Assembly (NCBI GenBank): GCA_946480925.1
Contig: CAMLLU010000011.1
Coordinates: 1-64,000 of the forward strand
Direction: 5' to 3'
DNA length: 64,000 nt
From: an uncultured Rivibacter sp.
GTDB lineage: Bacteria; Pseudomonadota; Gammaproteobacteria; Burkholderiales; Burkholderiaceae
Shown here in pieces: positions 19,560 to 31,778 of this stretch. A model generated the notes under the pieces. That model saw nothing but the letters and a program-made list of their open reading frames with translations, had not been told where the DNA came from and did no database searches. The position numbers were made by a program, and so were the translations under genes. Numbering within the stretch: the first letter of the stretch is position 1; each line of letters opens with the position of its first letter.

Positions 19560-22500
19560 ATGCGCCTGAACTCCATCAAGCTCTCCGGCTTCAAGTCGTT
19601 TGCCGAACCCACCAACTTCCAGCTTCCCGGCCAGCTCGTCGGCGTGGTCGGCCCCAACGGCTGCGGCAAGTCCAACATCATGGATGCGGTGCGGTGGGTG
19701 CTGGGGGAGTCCAAGGCATCGGAGCTGCGCGGCGAGTCGATGCAGGACGTGATCTTCAACGGCTCGGGCACCCGCAAGCCGGCCAGCCGATCCAGCGTCG
19801 AGCTGGTGTTCAGCAACGAAGACGCGCGCGCCGGCGGCCAGTGGAACCAGTACACCGAGATCGCCGTCAAGCGCGTGCTCACGCGTGACGGCACGTCGAG
19901 CTACTACATCAACAACCAGCCCGTGCGCCGCCGCGACGTGCAGGACGTGTTCCTGGGCACCGGCCTGGGCCCGCGCGCCTACGCCATCATCGGCCAGGGC
20001 ACGATCAGCCGGATCATCGAGTCGAAGCCCGAAGAGTTGCGCCTCTTCCTCGAAGAGGCCGCGGGCGTATCGAAGTACAAGGAGCGTCGCCGCGAGACGG
20101 AGAACCGCCTGAAGGATACGCGCGAGAACCTCACGCGGGTGGAAGACATCCTTCGCGAGCTGAACAACAACCTCGACAAGCTGGAGAAGCAGGCCGAGGT
20201 CGCCACGCAATACCGGAGCCTGCAGGAGCAGGGCACGCTGAAGCTGCACCAGCTGTGGTTCCTGAAGCACCGCGATGCCGCAGGTGAAGAGGAGCGGGTC
20301 AAGAAGGCCGTGCTCGAAGCCACCAATGCGCTGGAATCGCGCCTGGCCGAGCTGCGCCACGTCGAGGCCGAACTCGAGCACGTGCGCCAGGCTCATTACC
20401 AGGCGAGCGACGAGCTCCATGCCGCGCAGGGTTCGCTGGCCGAAGCCGCGCTCGAAGTGAGCCGGCTCGAAGAACGCATTCGCTACGTGGTCGAAGGCCG
20501 TGCGCGTGTGGAAGCGCGCCTGGCCGAGCTGAAGGCGCAGAACGAGCAGTGGGACGAGCGCCGCCAGCAGGCGGCCGACGAGCTGGAGCACATCGCCGAG
20601 CAGATCGCCGCGGCCGAGGAACAGGCCGAGGTGCTGGCCGCGCAGGCTGAAGAACAGTCCGGCGCCTTGCCCAACCACGAAGACGCCGTGCGCGCCGCGC
20701 AAGCCAAGAGCAACGAGCAGCGCAGCCATGTGGCCCAGGTGCAGCAGCAGATCCAGCTGCTGGCCGCCGAGTCGCGCAACATCGACGAGCAGAACCGCGC
20801 GCTCACGCAGCGCCGCGAGCGACTGGCCGGCGAGCGCCAGGGCCTGGCCGTGCCCGACGAAGCTCGGCTGGCCCAAATGAAGGAACAGCTCGCCGAGCTC
20901 GAAGAAGCCCAGGCCGTGTCCGAGGAACGCTTGCACGAGCTGACCGAACAGGTGCCTGCGCTCGATGAAGACCGCCGAGTCCGGCAGGAACAGGTCAACA
21001 CCGAAGCCGCCAGGCAGGCCGACCTGAATGCGCGCCTCGAAGCGCTGCGCGCACTGCAAGAGAAGGTGCAGACCGAAGGCAAGCTCAAGCCCTGGCTGGC
21101 CAAGCACGGCCTGGACGGTCTGGCCGGCTTGTGGACCAAGGTGCACATCGAAACCGGCTGGGAAACCGCGCTGGAATCGGCCCTGCGCGAGCGGCTCAAT
21201 GCGCTGGAGGTGGGCCGTGTCGAGACGGTGCGTGCTTTCGAGAACGACGCGCCGCCTGCCAAGCTGGCCTTCTACACGCCGCCGGTGGGCGCCATTGCCA
21301 ACACGCACCAGACGCTGCCGCGCTTGAGCGACCTGCTGCGCCTGGCCGACAACGGCCTCAAGGCGCTGCTCAACGACTGGCTCGAAGGCGTCTATACCGC
21401 GGGCTCGCTCGACGAAGCACTGGCCAGCCGCGGCAAGCTCACGCACGGCGAAGTCATCATGACCAAGGCCGGCCATGCGGTGTCGCAGTTCGCCGTGGCT
21501 TTTTATGCGCCTGACTCCGAACAGGCCGGCATGCTGGCCCGCGCGCAGGAAATCGAAAACCTCGAGAAGCAGGCTCGCGCACAGTCGCTCATCGTCGAAG
21601 AAGCCCGCAGCGCGCTGGTGCGCGCCGAAGCCGCTTACACCGAAGCCTCGCAGCGCCTGGTGACGGCACGCCGCGAAACGGCCGAAGGCCAGACGCGCAC
21701 GCACCAGCTGCAGGTCGAGACGCTGCGCCTGTCGCAACTGGCCGAGCAGGCCAGCCAGCGCCGCGGGCAGATCGAGAGTGAGCTGGCCGAGATCGACGCC
21801 GGCATCGAAGAGCTGCAGGAACGCCGCGTCACCGGCGAGGCGCGTTTCGAAGAGCTCGACATGCAGCTGGCCAACGAGCAGGAGCGTCATGCCGAGCTCG
21901 ACGAGGCGGTGATCCAGGCCGAGCGCCGGTTGAACGATGCTCGCGAGCAATTGCGTTCGCTGGAGCGCCAGGCGCAGGAGGCGCAGTTCTCGGCCCGTGC
22001 ACTGGCCGCGCGCCGCGGCGAACTGCAACGTTCCATCGAGCAGGCCGTGCAGATGATCGCGGCCAACGAGCAGTCCGCAACGCAATTGCAAGATGAGCTG
22101 GCGCAGTTCAACGACCAGGCGGCGCAGGCCGGCCTGCAGGAGGCACTGGCGCTCAAGATGGAGCGCGAGAGCGCGCTGGCCGCCAGGCGCAGCGGATACG
22201 ACGATCTGTCCGCGCAACTGCGCCGCGCCGACGAACAGCGGCTGGAATTCGAGCGCAGCCTCGACCCGCTGCGCGAGCGCATCACCAAGCTGCAGCTCGA
22301 AGAGCAGGCGGCCCAGCTGGGCGGCGCACAGTTCATGGAGCAGCTCACCGCGGCCCAGGTCGACCTCGAAGCGCTGGCCAAGTCCATCGAAGAAGGCGGC
22401 GTCAAGCTCTACGGCCTGCAAAGCGAGATCGATCGAATCAACCGCGACATCAATGCACTGGGTGCGGTGAACCTGGCGGCGCTCGACGAGCTCACCTCGG

Positions 22501-23075
22501 CACGCGAGCGCAAGACCTTCCTCGACGCGCAGTCCGCCGACCTGATAGATGCGATGACCACGCTCGAAGGGGCCATCCAGAAGATCGACCTCGAAACGCG
22601 CGACCTGTTGGGCTCCACGTTCAACACCGTCAACGAACACTTCGGCCGCATGTTCCCCAGCCTCTTCGGGGGCGGCCAAGCCAAGCTGGTGATGACGGGC
22701 GACGAGATCCTCGACGCCGGCGTGCAGGTGATGGCGCAGCCGCCAGGCAAGAAGAACAGCACGATCCACCTGTTGTCGGGTGGCGAAAAGGCGCTCACCG
22801 CGATCGCGCTGGTGTTCGCGATCTTCCAGCTGAACCCTGCGCCGTTCTGCCTGCTCGATGAGGTGGACGCGCCGCTGGACGACGCCAACACCGAGCGCTA
22901 CGCCAAACTGGTGAAAAGCATGTCGAGCAACACCCAGTTCCTGTTCATCAGCCACAACAAGATCGCGATGGAAATGGCCGAGCAGCTGATCGGCGTGACC
23001 ATGCAGGAGCAGGGCGTGTCCCGCATCGTGGCGGTGGACATGGAAGCCGCGGTCGGCATGGCCGAGGCGGCCTGA
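19560..23075 (+). CDS. smc: Chromosome segregation SMC ATPase
   Basis: It condenses and helps segregate the chromosome with ScpA/ScpB. It is 1171 aa. Walker A (GPNGCGKSN, near residue 32) and the Q-loop are in the N-terminal head. Two long coiled coils rich in Glu, Gln, Ala and Arg flank a hinge (about residues 515-660, GLAGLWTKVHIETGWETAL onward). The C-terminal head has the signature LLSGGEKALTAIAL and Walker B CLLDEVDAPLDD. The start MRLNSIKLSGFKSF matches the family; the frame extends upstream but that part is non-coding leader. Confidence 0.97.
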   Translation: MRLNSIKLSGFKSFAEPTNFQLPGQLVGVVGPNGCGKSNIMDAVRWVLGESKASELRGESMQDVIFNGSGTRKPASRSSVELVFSNEDARAGGQWNQYTEIAVKRVLTRDGTSSYYINNQPVRRRDVQDVFLGTGLGPRAYAIIGQGTISRIIESKPEELRLFLEEAAGVSKYKERRRETENRLKDTRENLTRVEDILRELNNNLDKLEKQAEVATQYRSLQEQGTLKLHQLWFLKHRDAAGEEERVKKAVLEATNALESRLAELRHVEAELEHVRQAHYQASDELHAAQGSLAEAALEVSRLEERIRYVVEGRARVEARLAELKAQNEQWDERRQQAADELEHIAEQIAAAEEQAEVLAAQAEEQSGALPNHEDAVRAAQAKSNEQRSHVAQVQQQIQLLAAESRNIDEQNRALTQRRERLAGERQGLAVPDEARLAQMKEQLAELEEAQAVSEERLHELTEQVPALDEDRRVRQEQVNTEAARQADLNARLEALRALQEKVQTEGKLKPWLAKHGLDGLAGLWTKVHIETGWETALESALRERLNALEVGRVETVRAFENDAPPAKLAFYTPPVGAIANTHQTLPRLSDLLRLADNGLKALLNDWLEGVYTAGSLDEALASRGKLTHGEVIMTKAGHAVSQFAVAFYAPDSEQAGMLARAQEIENLEKQARAQSLIVEEARSALVRAEAAYTEASQRLVTARRETAEGQTRTHQLQVETLRLSQLAEQASQRRGQIESELAEIDAGIEELQERRVTGEARFEELDMQLANEQERHAELDEAVIQAERRLNDAREQLRSLERQAQEAQFSARALAARRGELQRSIEQAVQMIAANEQSATQLQDELAQFNDQAAQAGLQEALALKMERESALAARRSGYDDLSAQLRRADEQRLEFERSLDPLRERITKLQLEEQAAQLGGAQFMEQLTAAQVDLEALAKSIEEGGVKLYGLQSEIDRINRDINALGAVNLAALDELTSARERKTFLDAQSADLIDAMTTLEGAIQKIDLETRDLLGSTFNTVNEHFGRMFPSLFGGGQAKLVMTGDEILDAGVQVMAQPPGKKNSTIHLLSGGEKALTAIALVFAIFQLNPAPFCLLDEVDAPLDDANTERYAKLVKSMSSNTQFLFISHNKIAMEMAEQLIGVTMQEQGVSRIVAVDMEAAVGMAEAA

Positions 23076-23091
23076 GCGAGCCTGCACCGAG

Positions 23092-24180
23092 ATGAGCTCC
23101 TTGCAACTCTGGCTGGCAGTCCTGGGCGGGCTGGTGCTGGCCGCGGTGGTGGCGCACAACGCGTGGCAGACGCGTCGCGCCGGGGTGAAGGCGCCGCTCA
23201 AGCCCGATGCTGCGCCGGTGGAGGCTCGCGAGCCGGTGTTCGGTGACGCGGCTGCCGAGCCGGCTGACGGGCCAACCAGCACGCCGGCCAATGCGCCGGC
23301 GACCGGTGCGCCGCCCCAGCTCGAGCGCGTGGAGCCGCCGCTGGTGGCGCGGCGCTCGACGGCCCGGCTCGATGCCCTGATCGATGCGATCGCACTGCTC
23401 ACGATCGAGGCGCCCGTGAGCGCGGAGACCGCGCTGCTGCACCTGCCGCCGTCACGCCGGGCCGGGAGCAAGCCTTTCCTCATCGAAGGCCTGAACACCG
23501 AAACCGGCGAATGGGAATTGCCGACGCCGGGGCGCAGCTACAGCGAGTTCCAGGCCGGTGTGCAAATGGCCAACCGCCTCGGGGCGCTCAACGAGATCGA
23601 ATATTCCGAGTTCGTGCAGAAGGTGCAGGCGTTTGCCGATGCCACTGGCGCGATGCCCGACTTTCCCGACATGCTGGACATCGTGGCCCGGGCACGCGAG
23701 CTCGATGCTTTTGCCAGCCAGCACGATGCACAGCTCGCGCTGCGGCTGCGCGCCAGGGGCGCGGCCTGGTCGCTGGGCTACGTGCAGCAGCACGCAGCCC
23801 GCCACGGCTTCGTGCCGGGCGTGATCCCCGGTCGCCTGGTGCTGCCGGCGCAGGAAGAAGGGGCGCCGCCGGTGCTGAGCCTGCAGTTCGACGCGCAGGC
23901 CGCCTTTGCCGAAGACCCGTCACAGGCCGCCGTGCGCGAGCTCACGCTCGCCTTCGACGTGCCGCAGACAGCGTCTGCCGCCGAGCCGTTCCAGGCTTGG
24001 TGCGCAGCCGGCGAAGCCCTGCGGCTGGCGCTGGATGCCGACCTCTACGACGACGGCGGCCAGCCCTTGCACCCGCAGTCGTTTGCCACCATCGGGCAAG
24101 AACTCGAGCAGCTGTATGCCAAGCTGGCCGAGCGCGACCTCGCGGCCGGCTCGGCGGTGGCGCGGCGCTTGTTCAGCTGA
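23092..24180 (+). CDS. zipA: ZipA-like FtsZ-binding division protein
   Basis: It tethers FtsZ to the inner membrane at division. It is 362 aa. An N-terminal membrane anchor (LWLAVLGGLVLAAVVAHNAW, residues 5-24) is followed by a Pro/Ala-rich linker to about residue 85. The C-terminal domain carries FSDGQ-like FtsZ-binding features of the betaproteobacterial type, which differs from E. coli. It lies 16 bp after smc, the standard smc-zipA pairing in Burkholderiales. ligA, which commonly follows, is 3.9 kb away here. Confidence 0.85.
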   Translation: MSSLQLWLAVLGGLVLAAVVAHNAWQTRRAGVKAPLKPDAAPVEAREPVFGDAAAEPADGPTSTPANAPATGAPPQLERVEPPLVARRSTARLDALIDAIALLTIEAPVSAETALLHLPPSRRAGSKPFLIEGLNTETGEWELPTPGRSYSEFQAGVQMANRLGALNEIEYSEFVQKVQAFADATGAMPDFPDMLDIVARARELDAFASQHDAQLALRLRARGAAWSLGYVQQHAARHGFVPGVIPGRLVLPAQEEGAPPVLSLQFDAQAAFAEDPSQAAVRELTLAFDVPQTASAAEPFQAWCAAGEALRLALDADLYDDGGQPLHPQSFATIGQELEQLYAKLAERDLAAGSAVARRLFS

Positions 24181-24340
24181 TGCGGCGTTTGCCCAACACG
24201 TCGCTTTCACGGCGCGTGAACTTCTTCCGCGATTTCAGCGGGAGGCGGCACCTGAGGTGTGCGATACCGGCCAGTACCCCAAGCGGCCGCACCTAAACTG
24301 CCCCGCGCTGCGCAACAGTGCGCAGGCAAGAGGGGGAGTC

Positions 24341-24772
24341 TTGAAAGTGCATTCACTGTGGGGGGCCACGGCGATCGGCCTGGCTGCGTTGTCGGGCTGC
24401 GCCACGCAATACCAGGGCGTCGGCGTCACCGGCGGGCATTTCGAAGCCAACGGTCCTGGCAAGTTGGTGAAGGTCACGTTCTCCGGCAACGGCTTCATCA
24501 CAGCCGACAAGGTCCAGCAGTACGCGATGTATCGCTGTGCAGAGGTCGCCCAGCAGGGCGGCAGGGCGCACTTCGTGATCTACGACAGCCTGATGGCTGC
24601 TGCGGCGGAACAGCCGTCGCGCCAGCCTCGGGTGGGCACGCTGGGCGGCAAACCGACGGCGTTTGCGTTCCTGCTGCCGCTCGATGCGCCGCGTGCCGGC
24701 TCGCTCGAGACGAAGGCTGTGCTGGCAGAACTCGAGCCCGCGGTACGTGGACCGAGTGCCAAGGCCAATTGA
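24341..24772 (+). CDS. Putative lipoprotein, CC0125/CC1285-like
   Basis: A 143-aa protein with a lipoprotein signal ending in LSGC (lipid-accepting Cys near residue 20). After it comes a domain resembling the CC0125/CC1285 lipoprotein family: VKVTFSGNGFITADKVQQYAMYRCAEVA. The function is unknown. I took TTG at 24341, which gives a Lys in the signal n-region. GTG at 24347 has better spacing from the AGGGGGAG site and is a real alternative. The next lipoprotein gene follows after 15 bp. Confidence 0.75.
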   Translation: MKVHSLWGATAIGLAALSGCATQYQGVGVTGGHFEANGPGKLVKVTFSGNGFITADKVQQYAMYRCAEVAQQGGRAHFVIYDSLMAAAAEQPSRQPRVGTLGGKPTAFAFLLPLDAPRAGSLETKAVLAELEPAVRGPSAKAN

Positions 24773-24787
24773 GAAAGGAGCGGCGCC

Positions 24788-25231
24788 ATGATGATCATTC
24801 GCATTCGAACCGCTCTTGCGCTCGTGGTCGCGTCGGGGCTCGCGGCCTGCGGCGTGATGCCTTATCAGCCTGCCTCCGGCGAGACGATGGTCCCGGTGAA
24901 GGTGATGGGTTATGGCAGCCCGCGCATCTGCAAGGACGGCAAGATCTATACGCCGCCTGCATCCAACGCCGTTGCGAACGAGGTGCTGGTGCCCGCAGGG
25001 CAGCGGCTCACGTTCGGCGCCTACATGCAGCAGGACGGCTACAACGTCGTCCACTACTGCTCGGCCTGGCTCAGCTTCGTGCCGGAGTCTGGCCAGCGGT
25101 ATGTTTCCAACGCCGGGATGGGCGCCTATCAGCGCTGCTTCGTCGAACTCGCGCGGCAAGACGACGGCAAGGAGACCGGAGTGAGCCTGGAGCCCAGCCT
25201 GGGCCGTGCGGCCTGTACGGTCAGCCGCTGA
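24788..25231 (+). CDS. Putative lipoprotein of unknown function
   Basis: A 147-aa protein with a lipoprotein signal (MMIIRIRTALALVVASGLAAC, lipid-accepting Cys in LAAC). The mature part has four further cysteines and no domain I recognise. AAAGGAG lies 7 nt before the ATG. It is probably co-transcribed with the preceding lipoprotein. Its last 11 bp overlap tail-to-tail with the opposing HAF-repeat gene. Confidence 0.8.
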   Translation: MMIIRIRTALALVVASGLAACGVMPYQPASGETMVPVKVMGYGSPRICKDGKIYTPPASNAVANEVLVPAGQRLTFGAYMQQDGYNVVHYCSAWLSFVPESGQRYVSNAGMGAYQRCFVELARQDDGKETGVSLEPSLGRAACTVSR

Positions 25232-26501
25232 AGATGCCTCCGGCCGGACGGCGCCGCGCCAGCCCGGCCAGTACGGTGAGCCCGACAAGCATCAACACGT
25301 AGGTGAGCGGCTCGGGGGCCGGCGACAGCAGGAAGAGCCCTCGGTCGCCGGTGTGAAACGTCGCGGTCAGCACCACCTGGCCCAGGTTGTTGAGCAGCAT
25401 CGAATAGGGGTCGACGTCGGCCACCATATTGAACGAGCCCATGAGCCAGCTCGTCAGGTCGACCATCGCGCCGTCGTTGTAGAAAAAGACGTGGCGCTGT
25501 GCGTCGACGCCAGGGGCGGGCGGCGCGATCTCGGCCCAGCCGACCACCTGGCCCAGGTTGTTGATGCCCAGGGCCTGGCTCGAAGCGCCGCCCAGCGTGC
25601 CCAGGTCGGTCATGCGGCCGTTGTCGAACAGGAAGGCGCGGAAGTGTTCGTCGCCGGCCAGGTGGGCGTGGCCGACCGCCTGGCCACGATCGTTGATGTC
25701 GGCGGCGCGGCTGTTGGTGCCGCCCAGGGTGCCCATGTCGGTCATGGTGCCGCTGCTCCACACGAACGCGTGCTGCGCCCCGTCGGGCAGGGTGGCCTGG
25801 CCGATCACCTGGCCTGCCTCGTTGATGGCGGTGGCGCCGCTTTGCGCGCCGCCCAGTCCTCCCCGCGAAGTCATGCGCTCGCCGTCGTGGATGAAGGCGT
25901 GCGACTGGCTGTCTCCCGGGAGGTTGGACTGTCCGACCACGTGGCCGGCGTTGTTGATCGCCCGCACGTGGCTGTGCGTGCCACCCAGCGTGCCGAGGTT
26001 CGTGGTCACGCCGGTGCTGCTGCCATAGGTGAAGCCCTGCGCCTGCACCGATCCGTCGCCGCGGCGCGTTTGCGACCACCCCGCCACCTGCCCGCGCTCG
26101 TTGATGGCGATGGCGCCGCCATGTTCGGCACCCGCGGGCGTGATGTCCTGCAGGCGGCCGCCGCTGTACATGAAGGCGCGATGGCCGCTGCCGTCGCTGT
26201 TGAACGACCAACCCACCACCTGACCCGCGTTGTTGATGCCGGTGGCGCCGCTGGCCGTGCCGCCTAGCGTGCCCAGGTCATGCAGGCGTCCGCCGCTGTA
26301 GAGAAACGCTCGATCCTCGTACAGCGAGGTGGCCGACACGCCGACCACCTCGCCACGGTCGTTGAGTGCGCTGGCACTGGCGTACCAGCCGCCCAGCGTG
26401 CCCAGCGGCGTGGCGGCCCAGTGCTCCTGTGCCGTCGCTGCGCTGCAGGCACAGGCGACCAGCGCCCATGTCAGGACGAACCTGCTGAAGATCTTCATCA
26501 T
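25221..26501 (-). CDS. HAF-repeat exported protein with PEP-CTERM sorting signal
   Basis: An exported repeat protein of about 426 aa. A signal peptide (MMKIFSRFVLTWALVACACSAATAQ) leads into about seven HAF-family repeats, each with a core like DLGTLGG...INNAGQVVGWS...HAFxYxxG. The C-terminus is a PEP-CTERM tail: PEP-like APEPLTY, a hydrophobic stretch and LARRR. That tail implies processing by an exosortase (EpsH-type) and a tie to exopolysaccharide or biofilm, inferred from the family. The start is one of two adjacent ATGs (26501 or 26498) after GAGGGG. Confidence 0.85.
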   Translation of the reverse strand: MMKIFSRFVLTWALVACACSAATAQEHWAATPLGTLGGWYASASALNDRGEVVGVSATSLYEDRAFLYSGGRLHDLGTLGGTASGATGINNAGQVVGWSFNSDGSGHRAFMYSGGRLQDITPAGAEHGGAIAINERGQVAGWSQTRRGDGSVQAQGFTYGSSTGVTTNLGTLGGTHSHVRAINNAGHVVGQSNLPGDSQSHAFIHDGERMTSRGGLGGAQSGATAINEAGQVIGQATLPDGAQHAFVWSSGTMTDMGTLGGTNSRAADINDRGQAVGHAHLAGDEHFRAFLFDNGRMTDLGTLGGASSQALGINNLGQVVGWAEIAPPAPGVDAQRHVFFYNDGAMVDLTSWLMGSFNMVADVDPYSMLLNNLGQVVLTATFHTGDRGLFLLSPAPEPLTYVLMLVGLTVLAGLARRRPAGGIFSG

Positions 26502-26570
26502 TGCCCCTCTTGGAAAGGGCAACGAATGTAGGCAACGGCAAGGCCGCGCGGGTAGAACCGACAACTCCCG

Positions 26571-30150
<3,580 letters not shown>

Positions 30151-30152
30151 GG

Positions 30153-30319
30153 CTCAGAAGGTGTGAATGAATTCGGCGTGCCCGAGCAGGGCGCCAAAAC
30201 CCGGCCAATCTAGACGCAAAGCACAGTCGTAGCTCGGGCTACGGCGAGCATTTGCAACGACGAGTGGCCGGGTTTTGGTGACCTGAGCGGGCATGGTGGA
30301 TTCGTTCACACCTTCTCAG
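30153..30319. repeat. 167-bp imperfect palindromic element
   Basis: Two 54-bp arms (30153-30206 and 30266-30319) are inverted and about 44/54 identical. A perfect central hairpin (CGTAGC-tcgg-GCTACG, 30228-30243) shares the same centre of symmetry. It lies between convergent ligA and the glyoxalase-like gene and could fold into one long stem. On the minus strand it is open for 46 codons (30294 to 30154). The element also encodes the extra C-terminus of the glyoxalase-like protein. It looks like a dispersed betaproteobacterial intergenic repeat, but copy number cannot be seen here. Confidence 0.8.
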
Positions 30320-30721
30320 GCCTGCTTCGGTGGGCGCGTCTTCATAGAGCTCCAGCGGCAGGTCGTCTGGGTCGGCGAAGAAGGTGAAGCGCCGGCCGGT
30401 CAGCTCGTCCACCCGCACCGGCTCGGTGGCCACGTCATGAGCCTGCAGGTGCGCAACGGCGGCGTCGAGGTCGGCTACCGCAAATGCCAGGTGGCGCAGG
30501 CCGCAGGCTTCGGGCCTCGTGGGCCGCGGCGGCGGTGAGGGAAACGAGAACAGCTCGAGCTGCGTGCCGTCGGGTAGCGCGAGGTCGAGCTTGTAGGAAT
30601 CGCGCGCGGCGCGGTAGGTTTCGGCCACGACGGCCAGGCCCAGCACCTGGGTGTAGAAGCGCTTCGAGCGCGCGTAGTCCGAGGCGATGATGGCCACGTG
30701 ATGGAGGCGGGCAAGCTGCAT
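30239..30721 (-). CDS. VOC/glyoxalase-family protein (GloA2/YaeR-like) with repeat-encoded tail
   Basis: A small metalloenzyme-fold protein of 160 aa. The first beta-alpha-beta unit begins [13 protein letters not shown] with a metal-ligand His. The second ends LPLELYE with the Glu ligand. Relatives end at about 130 aa. Here the frame continues for about 30 residues through [16 protein letters not shown], which is encoded by the right arm and centre of the palindromic element. The reaction (glyoxalase I or another) is not determined. It is divergent from def. Confidence 0.82.
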   Translation of the reverse strand: MQLARLHHVAIIASDYARSKRFYTQVLGLAVVAETYRAARDSYKLDLALPDGTQLELFSFPSPPPRPTRPEACGLRHLAFAVADLDAAVAHLQAHDVATEPVRVDELTGRRFTFFADPDDLPLELYEDAPTEAGLRRCERIHHARSGHQNPATRRCKCSP

Positions 30722-30799
30722 GGCGCCAGTGTGCCGCAGCGTCGCCGCTACCATCGTGACCGCCTGCATCCTGCTTTCAGAAGATACGGAACGACGACC

Positions 30800-31336
30800 A
30801 TGACCGTGCGCCAGATCCTGAAGATGGGCGATCCGCGCCTGCTGCGCGTGGCCCAGCCGGTGCGTGAGTTCGGCACGCCCGAGCTGCAAGCACTCATTGC
30901 CGACATGTTCGACACCATGGAAGCGGCCAACGGTGCGGGCCTGGCCGCCCCGCAGATCGGCGTGGACCTGCAGCTGGTGATCTTCGGCTTCACGAAGAAC
31001 GAACGCTACCCCGACGCGCCGCCCGTGCCGCGCACGGTGCTCATCAACCCGACCATCACGCCGCTGTCCGACGAAGAAGAGGAAGGCTGGGAGGGCTGCC
31101 TCTCGGTGCCCGGGCTGCGCGGCGTGGTGCCGCGGTTCGCGCGCATTCGCTACAGCGGCTTCGACCCCGAAGGCCAGCCGATCGAACGCGAGGCCGAGGG
31201 CTTCCATGCACGCGTGGTGCAGCACGAATGCGACCACCTCCTCGGCAAGCTCTACCCGATGCGTGTGCGCGACTTCACCAAGTTCGGCTTCACCGAGGTG
31301 TTGTTTCCCGGCCTGGACGCAACTCAGGACGACTGA
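30800..31336 (+). CDS. def: Peptide deformylase
   Basis: It removes the N-formyl group from nascent proteins. It is 178 aa. All three motifs are intact: [18 protein letters not shown] (metal Cys) and [10 protein letters not shown] (metal and catalytic residues). The start [10 protein letters not shown] fits the family. It is not next to fmt, so this may be a second deformylase of the genome, which is inference. Confidence 0.94.
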   Translation: MTVRQILKMGDPRLLRVAQPVREFGTPELQALIADMFDTMEAANGAGLAAPQIGVDLQLVIFGFTKNERYPDAPPVPRTVLINPTITPLSDEEEEGWEGCLSVPGLRGVVPRFARIRYSGFDPEGQPIEREAEGFHARVVQHECDHLLGKLYPMRVRDFTKFGFTEVLFPGLDATQDD

Positions 31337-31394
31337 GGTGTGAAGCTATTGCGCGGTCCCGATCTCGCGCTGCGCATTTCGGGCCGGGTGCCAC

Positions 31395-31778
31395 TCAGGA
31401 CCGCTGGGCCGAGTCGGCCCGCCACGCATGCGCCTGCAGCGTTTCGAGAGGCACGAACTCCAGCGCACGCTCGTGCGTGCTTTCCAGCACCACCGGCGGC
31501 GCATAGCCTTCTTCCATCGCCTCTTTCCAGCGCAGCGCGCACAGGCACCAGCGGTCGCCCGGCTTCAGGCCGTAAAAGCGCGACTCGGGGCGGGCGGTGA
31601 TGAGGTCGTTGCCGCGCTCCATCGAGAAGTTGAGGAACTCCATCGTCATGCGTGCGCAGATGACGTGGCTGCCGTGGTCGTTTTCGTCGGTGTGGCAGCA
31701 ACCGTCGCGCCACCAGCCGGTGAGCGGGTCATAGGAGCAGGGCACGAGTTCGGTGCCCAACACGTTTTTCGCGTTCAT
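31395..31778 (-). CDS. DUF2237 family protein
   Basis: A 127-aa protein of the DUF2237 family, function unknown. The hallmark stretches NVLGTELVPCSYDPLTGWWRDG, CCHTDENDHGSHVICARMT and PGDRWCLCALRW are present. The start ATG overlaps the stop of the SPFH gene by one base (TGATG), so it is translated by coupling. A GTG one codon upstream is also in frame. Confidence 0.88.
   Translation of the reverse strand: MNAKNVLGTELVPCSYDPLTGWWRDGCCHTDENDHGSHVICARMTMEFLNFSMERGNDLITARPESRFYGLKPGDRWCLCALRWKEAMEEGYAPPVVLESTHERALEFVPLETLQAHAWRADSAQRS

Noticed and set aside
19521..23498. Very long open frame antisense to smc and the zipA start
   Set aside because: It is the reverse of GC-rich coiled-coil codons, has no family features, and smc on the other strand is unmistakable.
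30154..30294. 46-codon frame inside the palindromic element as a gene
   Set aside because: No ribosome-binding site and the frame overlaps a large palindrome; I report it only as a property of the repeat.
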